10,456 nt of DNA from an uncultured Sutterella sp. Its GTDB lineage: Bacteria > Pseudomonadota > Gammaproteobacteria > Burkholderiales > Burkholderiaceae_F. Below the pieces are notes generated by a model. That model did not search any database and was not told the origin of the DNA. It worked only from the letters and a program-made list of their open reading frames with translations. Positions 5,716 through 10,456 of the stretch are shown in pieces. The stretch lies in NCBI GenBank assembly GCA_937943605.1, contig CALEAW010000070.1, positions 1 to 10,456 of the forward strand. Reading direction: 5' to 3'. Position 1 is the first letter of the stretch, and each line of letters starts with the position of its first letter. The position numbers were made by a program, and so were the translations under genes.

Positions 5716-6474
5716 TTACTTGGCGAACCACTTGTCCTGGATCTTGTCGAATTCGCCAGACTTCTTGAGTTCTTCGAAAGCGGCATTGAGCTTCTGCTGG
5801 AGTTCGGCGTTACCCTTCTTCACAGCAAAGCCGAAGTATTCGGCGTCAGCCACGTCCGTGGAGAGCTGAAGCTGCTTGGCAACCTTCGGCTTGGTCTTCA
5901 AGAAGTAAGCGAGAACCGGGCGGTCAAGCACAACGGCGTCAGCGTTGCGAGCATTCAAGTCCATGAAGGCTTCGCTAGTGGTGTTGAATGAAGCAACCTT
6001 GGCACCTTCAACATTCTTGGCATATTCAGCACCGGTCGTGCCAATCTGAACAGCCAAGCGCTTACCCTTGAGGTCATCAAAGCTCTTGATCTGATCAGCG
6101 CTATCCTTACGGATCAAGTAAGAAAGACCAGACTGATAGTACGGCGTGGTGAAGTCAACTTTCTTCTGGCGTTCTTCCGTGATAGAAATACCAGAGGCGA
6201 TGACGTCAATCGTGCCGGAGCTCAAAGCCGGAATAAGAGCATCAAAGCCCATGTTCATGATCTTGACATCGTAACCGGCCTTGTCGGCAACGGCCTTGAT
6301 AAGATCGATGTCAAAGCCAGAGAATTCACGGGTCTTGGTATCGAGGAATTCAAACGGGGCAAAGGTAGGTTCCGTACCGACATGCAAAAGGTCTCGAGCC
6401 ATAGCGTTGCCAGCAAAGGAAGCGGCAATGGCGAGAGCTGCGGAGGCGGTAACGAAAACTTTCTTGAACGTCAT
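5716..6474 (-). CDS. Periplasmic amino-acid binding protein (GlnH-like, SBP family 3)
   Basis: A secreted binding protein that hands a polar amino acid to an ABC permease. The 252-residue product starts with a Sec signal peptide (K4-K5, hydrophobic 7-22, AMA cut site after residue 26). The mature part has the PF00497 fold: EPTFAPFEF (35-43), GFDIDL (53-58), FDALIPAL (77-84), the ligand-binding stretch GISITEERQ (95-103), DFTTPYYQSGL (107-117), and VQIGTTGAEYAK (142-153). The ADAVVLDRP segment (178-186) supplies the conserved Asp. It resembles E. coli GlnH in these segments. I chose ATG 6474 because the signal peptide begins there and AGAGGA lies ten bases upstream; a longer frame to 6567 crosses the likely promoter. 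The permease lies 377 bases downstream. Confidence 0.94.
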   Translation of the reverse strand: MTFKKVFVTASAALAIAASFAGNAMARDLLHVGTEPTFAPFEFLDTKTREFSGFDIDLIKAVADKAGYDVKIMNMGFDALIPALSSGTIDVIASGISITEERQKKVDFTTPYYQSGLSYLIRKDSADQIKSFDDLKGKRLAVQIGTTGAEYAKNVEGAKVASFNTTSEAFMDLNARNADAVVLDRPVLAYFLKTKPKVAKQLQLSTDVADAEYFGFAVKKGNAELQQKLNAAFEELKKSGEFDKIQDKWFAK

Positions 6475-6556
6475 GGTAAGGCGGTCCTCTGAAAAAGAAT
6501 CATGAGTGATAAATCGGGACTCGGGCGCAAGGGGAGTGCGCTTCATCCATGATTGC

Positions 6557-6585
6557 ACTATAACCAAAATGAGGGCGCCGTGCAG
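6557..6585 (-). promoter_or_regulatory. Possible promoter of the binding-protein gene
   Basis: On the minus strand TATAGT (6557-6562) is a good -10 element, giving a leader of about 75 bases. The -35 position with a 17-base spacer reads CTGCAC, a poor match, so an activator may be needed, or the assignment may be wrong. Confidence 0.4.
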
Positions 6586-6673
6586 AACGAATCAACAAAA
6601 GTTGGACTAGCCTCAGCCCATCTAAGCTAAAAGCCCCAATCGTAAAACCATTCGAACTAAAGGCGACATATTG

Positions 6674-7378
6674 TCAACAATTAGTCGTCCACGCGTGAAT
6701 ACGCCAGCCTTTTTCAAGCGCTGTTTTTTTGAGTGTTGGATCTGGGTTCACAGTTTCGCAGTCACCGACTGCTAAAGCAAGCGGCAGGTCATTACGACTA
6801 TCGGTAAAGAAGACCGTTTCTTCTAAAGAGAGTGAATGCTCATATAAAGTGTCACGTAAGCGTGTGATCTTGCCTTCTTTAAAAGTAGGCACACCGTCTA
6901 GTTCTGGTGTTACACGACCGTCTTGCATCACCAAATTGCATCCAAGTGCGATATCGACACCGAAAAGTTTGGTCGCCAAAGGTTGGACAAAGAATGTGTT
7001 GGACGCGGAAATTATTACGGTCAAAAGGCCGGCGGCTTTTGCTGCTTGGATGCGGTGAAGACCTTCCTGATACACGAGGGGTGCAATTTTTTCGTTGATG
7101 AATTGATCAACTAACTGATTGCGAGCAGGCGCCTCGAGTGAGGCGTAAGCGGGAACCGCTTGCTTAAGCCAAGTGGCGATGTCGAGTGTGCCCTCTCGAT
7201 ACTGCTGAACCATCTCTGCATTGATCGCTTTATATATAGGATCAGTGACGACGCCTTTTTCGTATAGATACTCTGTCCACATGATCGTGGCATCGCCACC
7301 AATCAATGTTTTGTCAAGATCGAAAGCGACAACTTTGGGCAGCAAGCCGGTAGTGGGCACTGGACGAAAATAGGACAC
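6674..7378 (-). CDS. HAD-superfamily IB phosphatase (SerB-like)
   Basis: A cytoplasmic phosphatase of the haloacid dehalogenase superfamily, subfamily IB, resembling phosphoserine phosphatase. The 234-residue product shows all four HAD motifs: I, FDLDKT with nucleophile D20 and acid D22; II, ISAS near 123-126; III, KEGK (K167/K170); IV, DSRNDLP at 193-199. The cap domain lies between motif I and II. The substrate cannot be read from sequence; phosphoserine, histidinol phosphate and other small phosphoesters are all possible. I chose GTG 7378: GGAG lies seven bases upstream, and the longer ATG frame (7519) would run through tRNA-Ser. A tRNA terminator hairpin stands only 18 bases before the start codon. 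Downstream to 6475 there is no gene. Confidence 0.88.
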   Translation of the reverse strand: MSYFRPVPTTGLLPKVVAFDLDKTLIGGDATIMWTEYLYEKGVVTDPIYKAINAEMVQQYREGTLDIATWLKQAVPAYASLEAPARNQLVDQFINEKIAPLVYQEGLHRIQAAKAAGLLTVIISASNTFFVQPLATKLFGVDIALGCNLVMQDGRVTPELDGVPTFKEGKITRLRDTLYEHSLSLEETVFFTDSRNDLPLALAVGDCETVNPDPTLKKTALEKGWRIHAWTTNC

Positions 7379-7394
7379 GGTCAATCTCCAAAGC

Positions 7395-7428
7395 AAAAGA
7401 GGCAGAAAACTTTCGTTTTCTGCCTCTT
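7395..7428 (-). terminator. Terminator of tRNA-Ser, possible attenuator for the HAD gene
   Basis: A perfect 14-pair stem AAGAGGCAGAAAAC/GTTTTCTGCCTCTT capped on the minus strand by a GAAA tetraloop and followed by TTTTGCTTT. It starts six bases after the tRNA-Ser 3' end. The HAD ribosome-binding sequence follows almost at once, so the HAD mRNA probably depends on read-through. Confidence 0.88.
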
Positions 7429-7434
7429 GAATTC

Positions 7435-7525
7435 TGGCGGAAGGGGAGGGATTCGAACCCTCGATACGGATATTCCGTATGCCGCCTTTCCAGGGCGGTA
7501 CATTCAACCACTCTGCCACCCTTCC
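7435..7525 (-). tRNA. tRNA-Ser (GGA)
   Basis: A complete 91-base class II tRNA with encoded CCA. The acceptor stem GGAAGGG pairs with CCCTTCC. The anticodon stem CCGCC/GGCGG encloses CTGGAAA, so the anticodon is GGA, reading UCC and UCU. The long variable arm contains the stem ATACGGA/TCCGTAT, as expected for serine. Confidence 0.97.
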
Positions 7526-7563
7526 AAGGTGCTTTCTGACATGGCGTGTCAGTCAGGAGACGA

Positions 7564-7593
7564 AGTATACATGAAAATTTATTTTTGTGTGAA
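7564..7593 (-). promoter_or_regulatory. Promoter of tRNA-Ser
   Basis: On the minus strand TTCACA (7588-7593) and TATACT (7564-7569) are separated by 18 bases of AT-rich DNA. A short hairpin CTGACA/TGTCAG (7536-7552) lies between the promoter and the tRNA. The -10 contains the palindrome GTATAC, but I see no matching -35 for the plus strand. Confidence 0.7.
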
Positions 7594-7623
7594 TTTTTTT
7601 TGCTCACAGAGTGAGTTTTTGTA

Positions 7624-8076
7624 ATGGGTATCAAAATTTTCGATTTCTGCTGTGATAACGGTCATCTTTTTGAAGGTTGGTTTAAGTCCGATGAGGCTTG
7701 GCAAACTGAATGCCGAGAAGGACGCTTTGTTTGCCCGATTTGCGGAAATGGTCAGATAAAAAAGCGGCCAAGCGCTTCACGTATTGCTAAGGTCAAAGGG
7801 ACGACACGCTCAGAAGTGGCCAAAGATGTTAAGCAACGTAATGCGATAAAGGCCAAAGAGATCCAAGCACGCGCAATGTCTGTTCTCAGAGAAGTCGCAG
7901 AAAAAGCAGAGGATGTCGGTGAACGTTTCCCTGAAGAGGTGAGAGCGTCGCACGATGGTAGAGAGCCAGCTAGATTGGTGAGAGGGCAATGTTCTTTTGA
8001 GGAAGCGGAGGCACTTCGAGAGGATGGGATCCCGGTGGTTCCTTTGCCTGATGCGGTTCTCAAGCCCTTAAGCTGA
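7624..8076 (+). CDS. DUF1178 family protein, zinc-ribbon-like
   Basis: A 150-residue cytoplasmic protein of unknown function matching the DUF1178 pattern (PF06676) as I remember it: an N-terminal KIFDFxCxxGHxFEGWF segment (4-20), CPIC at 37-40, a charged helical middle (about 60-100), and the conserved EDVGERFPEE (96-105) and EALREDGIPVVPLP (129-142). C10, H14, C37 and C40 could bind zinc, like a small zinc ribbon; this is an inference. No signal peptide or membrane segment. It is divergent from tRNA-Ser and lies 50 bases before the next gene. In some Proteobacteria members occur near folate or amidase genes, but no function is established. Confidence 0.9.
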   Translation: MGIKIFDFCCDNGHLFEGWFKSDEAWQTECREGRFVCPICGNGQIKKRPSASRIAKVKGTTRSEVAKDVKQRNAIKAKEIQARAMSVLREVAEKAEDVGERFPEEVRASHDGREPARLVRGQCSFEEAEALREDGIPVVPLPDAVLKPLS

Positions 8077-8084
8077 CGCGCGTG

Positions 8085-8090
8085 TACAAT
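8085..8090 (+). promoter_or_regulatory. Possible -10 element for the 188-residue gene
   Basis: TACAAT occurs 37 bases before the start codon of the next gene, preceded directly by TG. No good -35 hexamer stands at 16-18 bases upstream, so the gene may instead be read through from the DUF1178 gene. Confidence 0.3.
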
Positions 8091-8126
8091 GGCATACAAC
8101 TCAAAATTTTTTTCTCGGAGCTCACT

Positions 8127-8693
8127 ATGACCCAGCAAGAACGCGATCCTGAATTCGCGCCGCATGAAGCGATTGACTTACACGATCAAAACTGTATGTT
8201 CTTGGCTCTCGAAGAGCTTGGTATTGCTTATATGCAAGACGCTTGGATTCGCGCTAATGATCCAACGAATAAGGATGCGAAGGCCGTTCATGATCAGGCA
8301 GAAGAATTTTTGTCCGATATGAAGATGATTTTGACGACGGGGGCTGATGCCTCTCGAATTGTTCAGAACGGTTGGGCAGGTGCTGCGCTTGCTGCACACC
8401 TTCGTCAGGCCATTGCTCTGAACTTAAAGGCTGAGCTCGAAACGCTTGGTCGTACGGACGAAGTCGAAGCTTTGTCTGACGAAGAGACGGTGACGCTGGC
8501 GCTAAGCTGCTATCTCAAGGATCTCGAGTTGATGACAGCGCGCGATTCGCATGAAAAAATGATGGGGCGTAAGATCGAGCCGAAGGAGTACATTGACTTC
8601 ATGATTGGTTGGAGCGGTGTCTTCTGCGGCAAAAAAACGACGCTTGATCTTCCGATGGGGTTCCTGATTTATAAAGGTTCTCAGCGCCGCTAA
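8127..8693 (+). CDS. Hypothetical protein, 188 residues, unrecognised
   Basis: I do not recognise this protein. It is soluble and acidic, with no signal peptide or membrane segment, and looks mostly helical. Visible stretches are a long N-terminal helix-rich half (about 10-75), an alanine-rich segment GWAGAALAAHLRQAIALN (about 96-113), an acidic DEVEALSDEETV (about 124-135) and a less helical tail with MIGWSGVFCGKKTTLDLP. Three cysteines are scattered and form no motif. The start at 8127 is supported by CGGAG six bases upstream; a frame from 8082 would add 15 residues without support. It is probably transcribed with the DUF1178 gene and ends in a clear terminator. Codon use looks like that of its neighbours, so it is probably native. 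Confidence 0.85.
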   Translation: MTQQERDPEFAPHEAIDLHDQNCMFLALEELGIAYMQDAWIRANDPTNKDAKAVHDQAEEFLSDMKMILTTGADASRIVQNGWAGAALAAHLRQAIALNLKAELETLGRTDEVEALSDEETVTLALSCYLKDLELMTARDSHEKMMGRKIEPKEYIDFMIGWSGVFCGKKTTLDLPMGFLIYKGSQRR

Positions 8694-8709
8694 TGCGGAT
8701 AAGGTCAAC

Positions 8710-8732
8710 AGCCCGCTCAAGCGGGCTTTTTT
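8710..8732 (+). terminator. Intrinsic terminator between the hypothetical gene and thyA
   Basis: A 7-pair GC-rich stem AGCCCGC/GCGGGCT with a TCAA loop, followed by TTTTTT. It starts 16 bases after the stop codon of the 188-residue gene and ends 29 bases before the thyA start, leaving little room for a separate thyA promoter. Confidence 0.9.
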
Positions 8733-8761
8733 AAAGTTTTATTTTCGCAAAGGGGATGGCT

Positions 8762-9562
8762 GTGCCAAGTAATCAATACGAAACCCTCATGCGTCACGTA
8801 TACGAACATGGCACGCATAAGTCGGACCGCACGGGTACCGGTACGCGTTCTGTTTTCGGATACCAGATGCGATTCAATCTTCAGGAAGGCTTTCCACTCG
8901 TCACGACGAAGAAGCTTCATCTTCGTTCGATCATTCATGAGTTGTTGTGGTTCCTACGGGGGAGTTCCAACATCAAATATCTTCACGACAATGGCGTGAC
9001 GATTTGGGATGAATGGGCTGACGAAAATGGTGATTTGGGACCGGTTTATGGTGTTCAGTGGCGTAGTTGGCCGACACCCGATGGTCGTCATATTGACCAG
9101 ATCAGCAACTTGATGGCGCAACTAAAAAATAATCCTGATAGTCGCCGCATGATCGTGTGTGCTTGGAATCCGGGTGAAGTGGATCAGATGGCCTTGCCGC
9201 CTTGCCACTGCTTATTCCAGTTCTATGTGGCCGATGGCAAGTTATCGTGCCAACTTTATCAGCGTAGCTGTGACATCTTCTTGGGTGTGCCTTTTAATAT
9301 TGCTAGCTACGCCTTGTTGACGCATATGGTTGCGCAGCAGGCAGGCCTTGAAGTGGGTGACTTTGTCTGGACGGGTGGAGATTGCCATCTCTATGACAAT
9401 CATATGGAGCAAACGGCCCTACAGCTTTCGCGTGAACCGCGTGCTTATCCAAAGTTAGTCATCAAGCGTAAACCTGAGTCGATATTTGACTACCGCTTTG
9501 AAGACTTTGAAATTGTTGACTATGATCCGTGGCCTCATATCAAGGCGGCGGTCGCTGTGTAA
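8762..9562 (+). CDS. thyA: Thymidylate synthase
   Basis: It methylates dUMP to dTMP using methylenetetrahydrofolate, leaving dihydrofolate that DHFR (next gene) recycles. The 266-residue product matches ThyA closely throughout. Visible features: DRTGTGT (22-28), the catalytic LPPCHC with nucleophile C148, QRSCDIFLGVPFNIASYA (167-184), GDCHLYDNH (206-214), and FDYRFEDFEI near the end. I chose GTG 8762 because AAAGGGG ends six bases upstream, a normal distance; an ATG at 8756 abuts that sequence directly and would only add MA. E. coli ThyA has 264 residues. It lies nine bases before folA, so the two are co-transcribed. Confidence 0.97.
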   Translation: MPSNQYETLMRHVYEHGTHKSDRTGTGTRSVFGYQMRFNLQEGFPLVTTKKLHLRSIIHELLWFLRGSSNIKYLHDNGVTIWDEWADENGDLGPVYGVQWRSWPTPDGRHIDQISNLMAQLKNNPDSRRMIVCAWNPGEVDQMALPPCHCLFQFYVADGKLSCQLYQRSCDIFLGVPFNIASYALLTHMVAQQAGLEVGDFVWTGGDCHLYDNHMEQTALQLSREPRAYPKLVIKRKPESIFDYRFEDFEIVDYDPWPHIKAAVAV

Positions 9563-9571
9563 GAGGAACGT

Positions 9572-10057
9572 ATGAAAATCGCAATGATCGTAGCGACCGC
9601 TTCGAATGGTGTCATTGGTGGTGGCAATCAAATGCTATGGCATGTCCCAGAGGATTTTGCTCACTTTAAAAAGACTACGATGGGGCACCCGATCATCATG
9701 GGTCGCAAAACCTGGGAAAGCATTGGTCGTCCGTTGCCTGGTCGAAAGAATGTGGTGATCACACGTCAACCAGGTTACGAAGCGAAGGGAGCCGAAGTGG
9801 TCTCGTCACTTGAAGAGGCTTATCAGGCGGTGTCGGATGTGGAAAAGGTGTTTGTGATTGGTGGTGGAGAGATTTACCGTCAAGCCTTGGCGCAAGCCGA
9901 CGAAGTTTGGGTTACGAAGATTGGTCAGGCTTTTGAGGGCGATACAACCTTTCCGACGCTCTCTGAAGATGAATGGGAAACGACGATTTTATCGACGTTG
10001 GCTCCGACCGAGAAGCGCCCGTTCAAGGTGGACTTTTGCTTAGCGAAACGACGCTGA
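9572..10057 (+). CDS. folA: Dihydrofolate reductase
   Basis: It reduces dihydrofolate to tetrahydrofolate with NADPH and is the target of trimethoprim. The 161-residue product has the family segments MIVATASNGVIGGGN (5-19), MLWHVPEDF (21-29) with the catalytic acid D28 (Asp27 in E. coli numbering), IIMGRKTWESIGRPLPGRKN (41-60), FVIGGGEIY (94-102) and FEGDTTFP. AGAGGA lies four bases before the ATG. Relative to E. coli, the residue at Pro21 is Leu, at Leu28 is Phe and at Trp30 is His; the first and last are positions where E. coli mutations are known to lower trimethoprim sensitivity. It is co-transcribed with thyA and ends in its own terminator. Confidence 0.97.
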   Translation: MKIAMIVATASNGVIGGGNQMLWHVPEDFAHFKKTTMGHPIIMGRKTWESIGRPLPGRKNVVITRQPGYEAKGAEVVSSLEEAYQAVSDVEKVFVIGGGEIYRQALAQADEVWVTKIGQAFEGDTTFPTLSEDEWETTILSTLAPTEKRPFKVDFCLAKRR

Positions 10058-10082
10058 AAACGCTTTAAATGTAACAGAAAAG

Positions 10083-10119
10083 CTCCGTTGCTTAAATCTT
10101 AGGCAATGGAGTTTTTTTT
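10083..10119 (+). terminator. Intrinsic terminator of thyA-folA
   Basis: CTCCGTTGC pairs with GCAATGGAG (one G-T pair), and the stem continues inward to a tiny loop. Eight T follow. It starts 26 bases after the folA stop codon. Confidence 0.93.
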
Positions 10120-10147
10120 ACCTTTTGGCGTGTAAGACTAACTGTTT

Positions 10148-10176
10148 GGGGAGGAGGTAGGGGGAAAATAAGGGGG
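10148..10176 (+). other. G-rich tract, possible G-quadruplex
   Basis: The plus strand has runs GGGG, GG, GG, GGGGG and GGGGG within 29 bases, separated only by A, T and short gaps. Three runs have four or more G. It lies two bases from the first DnaA-like box. A two-layer quadruplex is possible; no four full runs of three are present, so a stable one is uncertain. Confidence 0.45.
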
Positions 10177-10177
10177 T

Positions 10178-10222
10178 TGTGCACAGATGGGTGAATAAGT
10201 TATCCACAGAATTTGTGAATAA
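10178..10222. other. Cluster of DnaA-box sequences
   Basis: Four boxes lie within 45 bases: TTGTGCACA (10178-10186, one mismatch to TTATNCACA), TTATTCACC on the minus strand (10190-10198, one mismatch), TTATCCACA (10200-10208, perfect) and TTATTCACA on the minus strand (10214-10222, perfect). A fifth, TTGTCCACA on the minus strand with one mismatch, is at 10337-10345. AT-rich stretches lie at 10219-10238 and 10281-10310. No gene lies between 10058 and 10408. This may be a replication origin, a DnaA-titrating or reactivating site, or a DnaA-controlled region. Confidence 0.6.
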
Positions 10223-10249
10223 GCATTTAAAATCTTGCTGTGACAATCG

Positions 10250-10277
10250 TGAAATCCTTAGTTTTCAGAGGATTTCA
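10250..10277. repeat. Nine-base inverted repeat next to the DnaA boxes
   Basis: TGAAATCCT (10250-10258) is perfectly inverted as AGGATTTCA (10269-10277) with a 10-base centre. It is not followed by a T-run on either strand, so it is not a terminator. A protein-binding site is possible. Confidence 0.5.
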
Positions 10278-10365
10278 GCTTTGCTCAATTTTTAAGCAAC
10301 TTGTTTTCTTTGTGGTGTAATCAACACGCAGAGGTCTGTGGACAAAACGTGTGTTACATTTACTG

Positions 10366-10400
10366 AAAAAGCCGCTGTTTTCTCACGAAAACAGCGGCTT
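10366..10400 (-). terminator. Intrinsic terminator of tRNA-Arg
   Basis: A perfect 14-pair stem AAGCCGCTGTTTTC/GAAAACAGCGGCTT with a 4-base loop, followed on the minus strand by TTTTT. It starts eight bases after the tRNA-Arg 3' end. Confidence 0.93.
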
Positions 10401-10408
10401 GGAATGGC

Positions 10409-10456
10409 TGGTGCGGATGGCAGGATTCGAACCCACGACCCTCTGGTTCGTAGCCA
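10409..10456 (-). tRNA. tRNA-Arg (ACG), 5' part cut by window edge
   Basis: The 3' part of an arginine tRNA on the minus strand with encoded CCA. The anticodon loop CTACGAA between CTGG and CCAG gives anticodon ACG (inosine-modified in bacteria, reading CGU, CGC and CGA). The T arm GTGGG-TTCGAAT-CCTGC and the acceptor 3' strand CATCCGC are complete. The acceptor 5' strand and D arm lie beyond the window. Confidence 0.93.

Noticed and set aside
6498..6554. Inverted repeat AATCATG/CATGATT around the leader of the binding-protein gene, with an inner GCGCA/TGCGC stem, like a riboswitch or attenuator
   Set aside because: The predicted transcript start falls inside the outer arm, so most of that stem would be missing from the RNA. 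No known riboswitch pattern is seen. It would be worth reopening if the start maps further upstream.
7435..7519. N-terminal extension of the HAD protein to ATG 7519
   Set aside because: The extension would be translated from the tRNA-Ser gene and its terminator; the GTG at 7378 has a good ribosome-binding site and gives a normal family start.
7564..7571. Symmetric GTATAC as a two-way -10 element serving both tRNA-Ser and the DUF1178 gene
   Set aside because: The plus strand has no acceptable -35 hexamer at the right distance.
1..10456. CRISPR array, phage, toxin-antitoxin or defence island
   Set aside because: No spaced short repeats, integrase, transposase, nuclease or toxin-like gene is seen; tRNA genes have no adjacent integrase or att duplication beyond the tRNA duplication itself.

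Overview
The window looks like ordinary chromosome of a betaproteobacterium, probably Burkholderiales and possibly a Sutterellaceae-like gut lineage. This is inferred from the block rpsO-pnp-tpiA-secG-tRNA-Leu(GAG), a layout I know from Betaproteobacteria, from roughly balanced GC content, and from protein sequence style. No phage, transposon, CRISPR or plasmid gene is visible.

Left part (1-4656), all on the minus strand. rpsO and pnp lie in tandem behind a strong promoter, with a structured 246-base gap between them and an intrinsic terminator after pnp. tpiA then starts from its own promoter and runs 25 bases from secG. secG is followed by a long hairpin and a tRNA array, Leu(GAG)-Gln(CTG)-Leu(GAG)-Gln(CTG). 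The array is a tandem duplication of a two-tRNA unit and runs off the left edge.

Middle part (4656-6600), minus strand. A polar amino-acid ABC importer is represented by a periplasmic binding protein and a membrane permease. They are separate transcription units, each with its own intrinsic terminator and a 377-base gap between them. No ATPase gene is present. The permease promoter carries a clear inverted repeat that looks like an operator.

Right part (6674-10456). On the minus strand, tRNA-Ser(GGA) is followed by a strong terminator hairpin and then, only 18 bases later, by the GTG start of a HAD-IB phosphatase. Divergent from these, on the plus strand, run a DUF1178 zinc-ribbon-like protein, an unrecognised 188-residue protein, and thyA-folA (thymidylate synthase and dihydrofolate reductase, which work together in the dTMP/folate cycle). 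An intrinsic terminator sits directly in front of the thyA ribosome-binding site. After the folA terminator comes about 250 bases of non-coding DNA with a G-rich stretch, a tight cluster of DnaA-box sequences including two perfect ones facing each other, and further inverted repeats. A terminator and the 3' half of tRNA-Arg(ACG), on the minus strand, close the window.

Most genes are housekeeping genes. The parts most worth a second look are the DnaA-box cluster, the operator-like repeat at the permease promoter, the terminator-before-gene layouts at the HAD gene and thyA, the unusual DHFR active-site residues, the tRNA duplication, and the unrecognised 188-residue protein. I did not find a convincing new multi-gene system.
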